Source: JAUXEH01 sp965533275 (GTDB lineage Bacteria > Acidobacteriota > Aminicenantia > Aminicenantales > Aminicenantaceae). From it: a DNA stretch of 64,000 bases. The DNA is taken from NCBI GenBank assembly GCA_965533275.1, contig CBESWG010000005.1, forward strand, positions 62,001-126,000. Reading direction: 5' to 3'. The notes beneath the pieces were generated by a model. The model saw only the letters and a program-made list of their open reading frames with translations. It searched no databases and was not told the DNA's origin. A program made the position numbers and the translations under genes. The stretch's first letter is position 1; each line of letters begins with the position of its first letter. Positions 57,317-64,000 of this stretch are shown piece after piece.

Positions 57317-58438
57317 ATGGTTTTTAATAGCGTATCCCCGATGGGACTGATGCAGCAGAAGTTCTCCCGCCTTTACCGTCGGGCACTGGAGCCGGCGAAC
57401 AGGATCCCCTTCACCCTGGAGAGTGACCGTCTCGTGCTTTTTTCGGACCACCACAAGGGAGACAGGAGCGCCGCAGACGATTTCAACAAGAATTCAGAAG
57501 TATACACGGCGGCCCTCGATTTCTACGCGGAGGAAGGATTTAGCCTCCTGATTCTGGGAGATAGCGAAGAGCTGTGGGAGAATACCTATACCCGGGTCAA
57601 GAGACACTACAGCAGCTTGATCAAACGGGAGGTCGACCTGGCCCTCTCCGGGCCGGACGGCAGGAAGATCCGCATCTGGGGGAATCACGACAAGGAGCTC
57701 ATCCTGCAGCGGCTCAGGAAAAGGATCGAGAGGGACGAGCAGGATCCGCTGCACGGGGCCGATCTCAGGGAAAGCTTGTGCCTGGGCTCGGACATCTTCC
57801 TGATCCACGGCCATCAGGGTCGGTTCTTCGAGGACAAGGCCTGGAGGATCAGCCGCTGGGCCGTCCATTTTGTCTGGCGGACCATCCAGAGGCTCCTGCA
57901 CATCGGGATCGACGGACCCGTGGAGAACGTGGCCATACGCGAGGGGCTGGAGATGCAGTACTACCGGTGGGCCGAGGCGCAGCGCGTCCTGTTGATCTGC
58001 GGGCACACTCACCGCGCGGTGTTTGCCTCTCTGACATGGTACGACAGGTTGGACCAGGAGGTGCGTGACCTCCGCCAAAAAAGAGCCGAGTCCCCTCCTC
58101 CCCGGCAGCGGAAGCTGGACCGGCAGATCCGGAAAAGGGAGGGTGAAATGGCGCGCCTCCGGGCCAGACAGGGGGGCAAACTTCCGCGTTCCTTTGCCCA
58201 TCCTGCGGGCTCCGCCCTGCCCTGCTACTTCAATGCCGGCTGCTGCGGATACACCAACGGCATCACCTGTATCGAGATCGACCGGGGAGAGATCCGGCTT
58301 ATGAAATGGTCGCGCGAACCCCTCGAACGCACTGTCCTGGTCAGGGGCGATCTCGGGGAGATCATCCACCACATAAAGAAGAAAGGAAGAAAGGAAGAAA
58401 GACGGGCCGGCGGGAAGCCGGACCCGACCTCGGAATAG
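57317..58438 (+). CDS. Calcineurin-like metallophosphoesterase
   Basis: The product (373 residues from ATG 57317; TTG 57305 or ATG 57341 are alternatives, none with a clear ribosome site) has the five phosphoesterase motifs: LVLFSDHHKGD, LLILGDSEELW, IWGNHDKEL, FLIHGHQGRFF and ICGHTHRAVF. The usual DxH reads D-H-H and GNHD is intact. A helical insert follows at about residues 235-285. UDP-2,3-diacylglucosamine or nucleotide hydrolysis are possible. The C-terminus is strongly basic. Confidence 0.85.
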   Translation: MVFNSVSPMGLMQQKFSRLYRRALEPANRIPFTLESDRLVLFSDHHKGDRSAADDFNKNSEVYTAALDFYAEEGFSLLILGDSEELWENTYTRVKRHYSSLIKREVDLALSGPDGRKIRIWGNHDKELILQRLRKRIERDEQDPLHGADLRESLCLGSDIFLIHGHQGRFFEDKAWRISRWAVHFVWRTIQRLLHIGIDGPVENVAIREGLEMQYYRWAEAQRVLLICGHTHRAVFASLTWYDRLDQEVRDLRQKRAESPPPRQRKLDRQIRKREGEMARLRARQGGKLPRSFAHPAGSALPCYFNAGCCGYTNGITCIEIDRGEIRLMKWSREPLERTVLVRGDLGEIIHHIKKKGRKEERRAGGKPDPTSE

Positions 58439-58620
58439 ACTACTCCCTCCTTGTGAAAGGGGGGAGTAGAAGGAGGGAGGAGAGGATCCTCGCCCTCTCC
58501 CTTTTTCAAACCTCGACTCTGCCTTGGATGAGGTGAGTGACCGGCTTTTTGGGCTCGGTCATGATCATTGTGGCACAGGGTCATTTGGGGGTCAATCACC
58601 CCTAACGATGATATGCGGGG
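58439..58620. repeat. Palindrome-rich intergenic segment
   Basis: Nested inverted repeats follow the metallophosphoesterase stop: CTACTCCC (58440-58447) with GGGAGTAG (58462-58469), then a GGAGAG/CTCTCC pair around 58478-58500 and TGACCG/CGGTCA near 58537-58560. The first may terminate transcription. The look is that of a REP-type palindromic unit, but no second copy is seen here. Confidence 0.4.
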
Positions 58621-58639
58621 TGATAAATCGAGTAGCTGG

Positions 58640-58648
58640 TGCTATAAT
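58640..58648 (+). promoter_or_regulatory. Extended -10 promoter for the ferritin-like gene
   Basis: TGCTATAAT (58640-58648), with a possible -35 GTGATA 17 bp upstream (58620-58625). A second TATAAT is at 58656-58661. The ribosome site aaggagg precedes ATG 58689. Confidence 0.5.
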
Positions 58649-58688
58649 CCGGTGTTATAATAATCGGCTATGAATAGAAGGAGGAATC

Positions 58689-59669
58689 ATGCAGAAACTC
58701 GGCATCATTAAGACCAACGAGGATGCGATCAAGCTCTTGAACATCGCCCTGGAACACGAATGGGCGGTCAGCTTCGAGTATACCATCCACGCCTACTCCA
58801 TGCCCAAAGCAACCTATTTCTACCAGGACCCGGTCATGCAGGTCCGCAAGGACGCCCGGGCACAGACGATCCAGATCGGGATCGACGAGATGTACCACGC
58901 CCTGCAGCTGGGGATCGTCATCCAGCAGATGGGGGGAAATCCCTCCTTCAAGACAGATGAGGTCATCCGCTATCCGCGCATCATCGACAACCTGAAGCGT
59001 GACAAAAAAACGGAAGACCTGGTGACGGACCTATACCGGACCGCGGAGCTCGTGGAGGGGGCCTTCCCCAAGATCCAGAACATGATCCTGAACATCGCCT
59101 TTGATGAGGTTCGGCATGGCGACCAGTTTCAGACCATGATCGACACCCTGGAAGCGGAAGGACACCAGGACGCACTCTGTTATCCGCCCGCACCCGAGAA
59201 CCGGGACAAGGAAGAGATCCAGATCCTGCATGAGATCATGCGGCTGGAGAATGAGCTCATGCACCGCTATCTCAAGTATACCCTGCTCTTCAGCGATCAC
59301 CAGGACCTGAGCCAGCGGCTGTTCAAGAACGCCATCGATCAGATGCGCCACTGGGACAAGAACGCCGGCACGCTGATCAAACTGGGGGATGTCGTGCGCA
59401 TCGAAAACGCGGAGAAGGATGCGGATGGTGTGGAAAGGAGCTTCTCGCCCATGCCCGATCTGTACCCGGGAGAAGACCGCGTGACGTCATTGGAGACCCT
59501 GTTGCCCACCGAAGAGGAGCTCGTCCGGCTTTACGAGCAGCTCATCCCCTTCTTCCCAGATGGCGAGGTCAAGGAACGGCTCACGCCCAACCTGGCGTTG
59601 GACCGGGAGCACGTCTTTACTCAGACATACCTGCTGGAAAACGCCAGGCAGATAGCCGGGCTGAAGTAG
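58689..59669 (+). CDS. Double ferritin-like (diiron) domain protein
   Basis: The 326-residue protein appears to contain two or more ferritin-like helical bundles. Ligand-type residues are in ALEHEWAVSFEYTIHAY, IDEMYHALQLG (ExxH), LVEGAFPKIQ, IAFDEVRHGDQF (ExxH), EIMRLENELMHRYLKY and IDQMRHWDKNAG. No signal peptide is visible. Such proteins handle iron, peroxide or oxygen in the cytoplasm. A flavin reductase gene starts 4 bp after it, a natural electron source. Confidence 0.75.
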   Translation: MQKLGIIKTNEDAIKLLNIALEHEWAVSFEYTIHAYSMPKATYFYQDPVMQVRKDARAQTIQIGIDEMYHALQLGIVIQQMGGNPSFKTDEVIRYPRIIDNLKRDKKTEDLVTDLYRTAELVEGAFPKIQNMILNIAFDEVRHGDQFQTMIDTLEAEGHQDALCYPPAPENRDKEEIQILHEIMRLENELMHRYLKYTLLFSDHQDLSQRLFKNAIDQMRHWDKNAGTLIKLGDVVRIENAEKDADGVERSFSPMPDLYPGEDRVTSLETLLPTEEELVRLYEQLIPFFPDGEVKERLTPNLALDREHVFTQTYLLENARQIAGLK

Positions 59670-59673
59670 GCGC

Positions 59674-60231
59674 ATGAAAACGATCCTCACGGACCTCCGG
59701 CAATTCCAGTATTTCTATCCCTACACCGTGGCCGTGGTGGGAGCCAGGAGCGGAGAGGGCGTGAACTACATGTCCTGTGCCTGGCACACCGCTCTGTCCT
59801 TCGATCCTCCTCTCTTCGGGATACTGGTCGCCAAGAAGCGGCGGACCTTTGATTTCATCTCGGATGCCAATGAGTTCACTGTCAATTTCCTTGCCAGGGA
59901 GGACATCGCCCTCTCGGCACAGATGGGCCGTATTTCCGGCCACGACCGGGACAAGATCGAAGAATTCGCGGTCGGGCTTTCGGCGGCCGCGCACATCCAG
60001 ACTCCCGTGTTGGAGGCGGCCTATGCCGCCTTCGAATGCCGGCTTCGCGACACCCGCGCCTACGGCGACCACGTGCTCTTCGTGGGGGAGGTGCTGGCCG
60101 TGCAGATCGAGGAACACTGCTTCGATGCCCAAGGCATGCTCGATACCAGCCAGGTCAAGCCCCTGCTCTACATGGGCTCCGACTTTTATATGACCGTGGA
60201 CCCGGAGACACTGGAGCACAAGCTGCCATAA
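59674..60231 (+). CDS. Flavin reductase-like FMN-binding protein
   Basis: The 185-residue protein has the flavin-reductase fold: TVAVVGARSGEGVNYMSCAWHTALSFDPPLFG (opening split), FTVNFLAREDI and the beta-barrel ending VLFVGEVLAVQIEE. It binds FMN and probably reduces flavin or an iron protein with NAD(P)H. It is directly downstream of the double ferritin-like gene, suggesting an electron donor for it. Confidence 0.85.
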   Translation: MKTILTDLRQFQYFYPYTVAVVGARSGEGVNYMSCAWHTALSFDPPLFGILVAKKRRTFDFISDANEFTVNFLAREDIALSAQMGRISGHDRDKIEEFAVGLSAAAHIQTPVLEAAYAAFECRLRDTRAYGDHVLFVGEVLAVQIEEHCFDAQGMLDTSQVKPLLYMGSDFYMTVDPETLEHKLP

Positions 60232-60310
60232 AGAACTGGGGGCCACCCCCTCCCAAAGGGGCACCCTGGTCCAGAGTACCCCAAGGGGTTCGTCCCCATC
60301 GTTTTACCGG

Positions 60311-60338
60311 TTGCTTTGCGGGGTGAATTTCGTATAAT
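60311..60338 (+). promoter_or_regulatory. Sigma-70-like promoter for the ABC/pilD unit
   Basis: TTGCTT (60311-60316) and TATAAT (60333-60338) with a 16-bp spacer. The start site is expected near 60345, about six bases before ATG 60351, so the leader is almost absent. Confidence 0.48.
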
Positions 60339-60350
60339 AGGAACAAGTTC

Positions 60351-61268
60351 ATGGGCACCGCAATCAAGGTCACTGATCTGCACAAATCCTTTAAGTCCGA
60401 ATTTCTTCGCCGCGAGAAAAAGATCCTCAAGGGCATAACGCTGAGCGTCGAGTCCGGTGAGATCTTCGGCTACCTGGGACCCAATGGGGCGGGCAAGACT
60501 ACGACCCTCAAGTGCCTGCTGGGTCTCATCTTCCCTGAACGGGGAGACCTCGAGATCCTGGGGCATCCCCATCTCTCCCTTCAGGCCAAGAGTCGGTTGG
60601 GATACCTTCCCGAGAATCCCTACTTCTACGACTACCTGAGCGCCTCGGAATTCCTGCGCTACTACAGCCAGCTGCACCAGATCCCCAAAGCGGAACAGGG
60701 GATCCGGATCGCCGGCATCCTGGAACGGGTGGGTCTGAAGGAGGCCGCCGATCTCCAGCTGCGCAAGTTTTCCAAAGGCATGCTCCAGCGGGTCGGGCTG
60801 GCCCAGGCCCTGCTGCATGAACCGGAACTGGTGCTGCTCGACGAACCCCTGGGCGGCCTCGATCCCTTGGGACGCAAGGAGATCCGGGACATCATCGTCC
60901 AGCTCAAGGAGGAGGGCCGGACCGTGTTCCTGTCCTCCCATATCCTGCAGGACATCGAGATGATCTGCGACCGTGTGGCCATCATCGTCGACGGCCGCAT
61001 CGTGAACCAGGGCCCTCTGTTCGATCTCATCTCGGAACAGATCCTCTTCACGGAGATGACCATTTCCGGGATGACAGAAGATGAACTGCAGGCCTTCGGA
61101 GACTGTCTGAAGACACAGGGGGGCAAGGTCCTGCTCAAGGTTTTCGAGGAGGCCAGGGTGCAGGAGGTCCTGCGCCTGGCCGTGGAACGGAAGGCCGTGG
61201 TGCATTCCCTGGTCCCCCGCTCCGAGAGCCTGGAGGACCTTTTCGTGGGGACGGTGAAGGACCGATGA
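60351..61268 (+). CDS. ABC transporter ATP-binding protein
   Basis: The 305-residue ATPase has Walker A GPNGAGKT (43-50), the signature as FSKGMLQRV (a variant of LSGGQ), Walker B LVLLDEPLGGLDP and the H-loop in FLSSHILQ. The C-terminal 75 residues are typical of exporter-type NatA/DrrA ATPases. It overlaps the permease gene (ATGA). With the permease, TPR-like protein and PilD it forms a four-gene unit like the M. xanthus pilH/I/G-pilD region. Confidence 0.93.
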   Translation: MGTAIKVTDLHKSFKSEFLRREKKILKGITLSVESGEIFGYLGPNGAGKTTTLKCLLGLIFPERGDLEILGHPHLSLQAKSRLGYLPENPYFYDYLSASEFLRYYSQLHQIPKAEQGIRIAGILERVGLKEAADLQLRKFSKGMLQRVGLAQALLHEPELVLLDEPLGGLDPLGRKEIRDIIVQLKEEGRTVFLSSHILQDIEMICDRVAIIVDGRIVNQGPLFDLISEQILFTEMTISGMTEDELQAFGDCLKTQGGKVLLKVFEEARVQEVLRLAVERKAVVHSLVPRSESLEDLFVGTVKDR

Positions 61269-62029
61269 AGATACGCGCTATCGCCCTCAACACCTTCCGC
61301 GAGGCCATCCGGGACCGCGTCCTGTACCTGCTGCTTTTCGTCGCGGTGGCGAGCCTGATCTTCTCCCGCCTGCTGGCGCTGCTGACCGTGGGCGATCGTG
61401 TCAAGATCATAACCGACGTGGGTCTGGCTTCGCTGTCGTTTTTCGGGGCGCTCATGGCCATCCTGATCGGGACCGGCCTGGTCTATAAGGAGATCGATAA
61501 AAAGACAATCTTCACCCTGCTGGCCAAACCCATCCACCGCTGGCAGTTCCTGCTGGGCAAGTTCTTTGGGCTGATCCTGGTCCTCTTCGTCATGCTCTTC
61601 TTGATGAGCCTGATCTTCCTCCTCATCCTGCTGATCCATTCCGGAGAGGTGGCATGGGGCATGTTCCTGGCACTGATCTTCATTTTTCTGGAAATGTGCC
61701 TCATCACCGCGGTGTCGCTGCTCTTCTCCTGCTTTTCCACTCCGATACTCAGCTCCATGTTCTCCCTGGCTTTTTATGTGATCGGGCATGTGTCCTGGGG
61801 GCTGGAAACCCTGATCGGCAAACTCAATTCAGGGTTCACCCAAACTCTGGCCCGGGTCTTTTACGCGCTGATCCCCGACCTGGAGAACTTCAACTTCAAG
61901 ACAGAGATCGTCCACCACCTCCCGATCCCAACCTCGGTCTTCCTCTACGCCACGCTCTACGGCCTTTGCTACACGGGATTCATACTGGCCCTGGCCGTGC
62001 TGGTCTTCCGGCGCAGGGATTTCATCTGA
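61265..62029 (+). CDS. ABC-2-type permease
   Basis: The 254-residue membrane protein has six predicted helices and opens MKIRAIALNTFREAIRDRVL, the amphipathic start common in NatB/ABC-2 permeases. A loop with YKEIDKKTIFTLLAKPIHR precedes helix three. It pairs with the preceding ATPase (4-bp overlap) in an exporter. Cargo is unknown; position by pilD suggests a pilus-related function. Confidence 0.87.
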   Translation: MKIRAIALNTFREAIRDRVLYLLLFVAVASLIFSRLLALLTVGDRVKIITDVGLASLSFFGALMAILIGTGLVYKEIDKKTIFTLLAKPIHRWQFLLGKFFGLILVLFVMLFLMSLIFLLILLIHSGEVAWGMFLALIFIFLEMCLITAVSLLFSCFSTPILSSMFSLAFYVIGHVSWGLETLIGKLNSGFTQTLARVFYALIPDLENFNFKTEIVHHLPIPTSVFLYATLYGLCYTGFILALAVLVFRRRDFI

Positions 62030-62033
62030 TCCC

Positions 62034-62870
62034 ATGAAAAAAGGTATCGTGATCCTGGCCCTGATCATCAGCCTGGCCGCATTCTCGGGTCTAAAGCTCC
62101 ACCTGGACAGTATCCCCCGGGCCCGGGTACCGGGTGCCTCCATCCTGTACCTCCCCTCGGGAAAGTCCCTGCAGTACATGGCACTGGGGAACCGGCCTTT
62201 CATGGCGGACCTGATCTACCTCTGGGCCATCCAGTACTTCAGCAACACTCAGGTGACCGACCGCTACGACCACATGGAGCACGTCTTCTCCATCATCTCC
62301 GAGCTGGATCCCCGCTATGAGGATCCCTACCTGATCGGGGCCATGATCGCCGGCGCCGATGCGGGCGACATCGAGACAGCCTTCCGCATCCTGGACCTGG
62401 GCCTCGAGAAGAATCCCGAACAGTGGATCTTCCCCTGGGAAGCCGGTCACATCGCATTGATGCAGCTCAAGGACTTCGAACTGGCGCGGGAATACTTCAA
62501 GAAAACCATGGAGATACCGGGGGCTCCACCCATGGCCCGGCGGCTGTATGCCAACGCCTCCACCATGCTCACGGACTACAAGACGGCCTTCGCGAACTGG
62601 ATGGAGATCTACGAGACCACAGATGACGAAAGAATCAAGGAGATCGCATTCAACCACCTTTATCAAGTGACATCCGCTATGGAAATCGAGTCCCTGGGAA
62701 AGGCCATCACGGAATACAGACGTCTCTACGGCCGCAACCCGGGCGAACTCGAGGACCTGGTCGGGGCCGGCCTGATGGAGGAGATCAAGCCGGATATCGA
62801 GGGCAATGCCTACGTATACGATAGTGAGACCGCAGAGGTCAAGACCGCAAGGCTATGGTGGAAGCGCTGA
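62034..62870 (+). CDS. Membrane-anchored TPR-like protein of the pilus-type ABC unit
   Basis: The 278-residue product has an N-terminal anchor (GIVILALIISLAAFSGL) and helical repeats resembling TPRs (FRILDLGLEKNPEQW, ALMQLKDFELAREYFKKTM, TDYKTAFANWMEIYE). Opening residues after the anchor (GNRPFMADLIYLWAIQYF) are conserved in my recollection of such proteins next to ABC exporters. It begins 4 bp after the permease gene and overlaps pilD by 16 bp. Possibly equivalent to PilG; not proven. Confidence 0.7.
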   Translation: MKKGIVILALIISLAAFSGLKLHLDSIPRARVPGASILYLPSGKSLQYMALGNRPFMADLIYLWAIQYFSNTQVTDRYDHMEHVFSIISELDPRYEDPYLIGAMIAGADAGDIETAFRILDLGLEKNPEQWIFPWEAGHIALMQLKDFELAREYFKKTMEIPGAPPMARRLYANASTMLTDYKTAFANWMEIYETTDDERIKEIAFNHLYQVTSAMEIESLGKAITEYRRLYGRNPGELEDLVGAGLMEEIKPDIEGNAYVYDSETAEVKTARLWWKR

Positions 62871-63622
62871 TCGTCCTGTTCGGGCTGGCCTGGGGCAGCT
62901 TCCTCAATGTCGTGATCTACCGCCTCCCCCACGGCCTGAGCCTGGCCCTGCCCCCCTCCCACTGCCCCAATTGTGAGACCCGGATCAAGCTCTATCACAA
63001 CATCCCCGTGCTCTCCTGGGTTTTACTGGGCGGCAAGTGTCGCTACTGTGGGGTGAAGATCCCCGCGACCTATCTCCTGGTGGAGGTGCTGACTCCCCTG
63101 GCCTTTCTCGCCCTCTACCTGAATTTCGGGCTCAGCACGCATTTCTTCATCTCCTGCCTGTTCACGAGCGGGCTCCTCGCCCTGACCTTCATCGACCTCT
63201 ATCATCAGATCCTCCCGGACCAGATCACCCTACCAGGGCTGGTTTTGGGGTTGGCCTATGCCTTTTTCCGGGACGACCTGACCCTGCGGCAGTCCCTGAT
63301 CGGGGCCGTGGTGGGGGCCGGCATCCTCCTGCTGGTCTACGGCACGTACTACCTGATCCGGAGGAAAGAGGGCCTGGGCATGGGGGATGTGACACTGATG
63401 CTCATGGTCGGGGCCTTCCTGGGTTGGCAAGGCTCGGCCCTCACCTTGATCCTGGGTTCGTTCCTGGGAGCCCTGGTGGGCGTCTACATCATCTTAGTCC
63501 GCAAGCAGGACATGCAGTTCGCGCTTCCCTTCGGCACCTTCCTGGCACCCGCAGCCTTCGTGGCCCTGGTCTGGGGTGAGCGGATCATCGCGTGGTACCT
63601 GGGAATGTTCCAAGCCCCCTGA
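62855..63622 (+). CDS. pilD: Prepilin peptidase (type IV leader peptidase)
   Basis: The 255-residue aspartic membrane protease cleaves type IV prepilins. It has the zinc-type cysteine pairs CPNCE and CRYCG in the first cytoplasmic loop, GSFLNVVIYRLP at the start, and the two catalytic aspartates in FIDLYHQILPDQITLPG and GMGDVTLM (GxGD). It has about eight helices. No pilin gene is in the window. It ends a four-gene unit with an ABC exporter. Confidence 0.93.
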   Translation: MVEALIVLFGLAWGSFLNVVIYRLPHGLSLALPPSHCPNCETRIKLYHNIPVLSWVLLGGKCRYCGVKIPATYLLVEVLTPLAFLALYLNFGLSTHFFISCLFTSGLLALTFIDLYHQILPDQITLPGLVLGLAYAFFRDDLTLRQSLIGAVVGAGILLLVYGTYYLIRRKEGLGMGDVTLMLMVGAFLGWQGSALTLILGSFLGALVGVYIILVRKQDMQFALPFGTFLAPAAFVALVWGERIIAWYLGMFQAP

Positions 63623-63663
63623 AAAAAAAAGCCGGCTGCATCCCCTAGGGGAGCACAGCCGGC
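63622..63663 (-). terminator. Intrinsic terminator for the right-edge gene
   Basis: Arms GCCGGCTG (63631-63638) and CAGCCGGC (63656-63663) enclose a loop with its own CCCCTAGGGG palindrome. On the minus strand the stem is followed by nine T (63630-63622). It lies 12 bases past the stop of the minus-strand gene, and its stem may also end pilD transcription. Confidence 0.82.
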
Positions 63664-63675
63664 CGAAATTCGGTT

Positions 63676-64000
63676 CTAGTCTTTCTTGATCTTGTAGATC
63701 TCGCGCCAGGACTTGATCTTGAGCAGAGCACCCACGGGCTGCTCCAGCTTCTGGATCGTGGAATCATATTCCTGGATGTAGACCTCGCGCTTGCGCACCC
63801 CGCCCGCACGCTCGGATTCGCCCAGCGTGACGGCGGCTCGGGTCTTGATCTCCAGGCCCAGCGTTTCGCGGTTCCCGGAGGCCCCACGGAAAGCGGTCCC
63901 GCCCACGGGCGCTCCGGCGATGGCCTTGACATAGCGGCCGTAGAGCCGCCCGATGCCGGAGAGGCTGGCACAGGGATCCACGGTCTCGATGTTGCCGGTC
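63676..64000 (-). CDS. Protein of unknown function, 5' end beyond the window
   Basis: The minus-strand frame is open from the right edge to a stop at 63676, giving the last 107 or so residues. A GTG at 63981 is in frame, but coding-like sequence (TGNIETVDPCASLSG) continues past it to the edge, so the gene is cut. The visible part has beta-type segments (LEIKTRAAVTLGESERAG, REVYIQEYDSTIQKLE) and a basic end (WREIYKIKKD). I do not recognise a family. A strong terminator follows. Confidence 0.6.
   Translation of the reverse strand, partial: TGNIETVDPCASLSGIGRLYGRYVKAIAGAPVGGTAFRGASGNRETLGLEIKTRAAVTLGESERAGGVRKREVYIQEYDSTIQKLEQPVGALLKIKSWREIYKIKKD

Overview
The window looks like chromosomal DNA from a GC-rich, Gram-negative-type, strictly anaerobic heterotroph, most plausibly an uncultured Acidobacteriota or Aminicenantes-like lineage. 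The anaerobic lifestyle rests on a class III ribonucleotide reductase with its activase, a tungsten/molybdenum aldehyde:ferredoxin oxidoreductase, rubrerythrin and ferritin-like proteins, and free methionine sulfoxide reductase. Tat signals, many lipoproteins and exported hydrolases, SppA and a prepilin peptidase point to a diderm envelope. The phylum guess is inference from gene content and from one relic of an FtsX/MacB-type permease of the kind that is abundant in Acidobacteria. I see no rRNA, tRNA, CRISPR array, insertion sequence or prophage.

Layout. 1-6.9 kb: an iron alcohol dehydrogenase (cut by the left edge) coupled to a LarA-type racemase, an exported DUF6305-like protein, then a permease, a 49-residue membrane peptide and an exported M14-like metallopeptidase, followed by a 33-codon FtsX relic. 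6.9-12.5 kb: an amino-acid fermentation island (TIGR04076 protein, ferredoxin, AOR, sodium symporter) beside a branched-chain amino-acid carrier. 12.5-17.7 kb: poly-gamma-glutamate genes pgsB-pgsC-pgsW behind an M28 peptidase. 17.8-23.2 kb: tag, a Tat-exported PLP enzyme with a Tat lipoprotein of the DUF362 family, a DUF89 phosphatase and a transglutaminase-like protein. 23.3-28.7 kb: a signalling locus, with an oligopeptide-binding protein, a histidine kinase, an NtrC-type sigma-54 activator and a lone receiver protein.

28.8-31.7 kb: rubrerythrin with a Fur/PerR regulator, then creatininase and GNAT enzymes. 31.9-40.1 kb: a PHP-domain hydrolase, an epimerase, a lipid kinase, an exported amidohydrolase, a degenerate HD-GYP membrane protein and SppA. 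40.2-44.8 kb: nrdD, a thioredoxin-fold protein, nrdG and dut, plus a tRNA/rRNA methyltransferase. 44.8-52.7 kb: YjbQ, HAD, MFS, zinc-ribbon and amidase genes, a lipoprotein and a very large FecR-type protein with a serine/arginine tail. 53-58.4 kb: fRMsr, agmatinase, a MEMO protein, a glutamate-type symporter and a metallophosphoesterase. 58.6-64 kb: a double ferritin-like protein with a flavin reductase, then an ABC exporter, a TPR-like protein and prepilin peptidase resembling the Myxococcus pilGHI-pilD arrangement.

The most notable system is the signalling locus. Two promoters of sigma-54 type (GG-N10-GC) precede the binding-protein/kinase/activator operon and the lone receiver gene. Each carries the same inverted repeat GTAAA-N5-TTTAC about 105-120 bp upstream of the predicted start site. 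This suggests a self-amplifying circuit with its own enhancer sequence. A third sigma-54-type promoter lies before the serine/arginine-rich surface protein at 52676. Elsewhere promoters are mostly sigma-70-like, often of the extended -10 form TGnTATAAT, and at least one (46060) is placed so that transcription would begin at the start codon.
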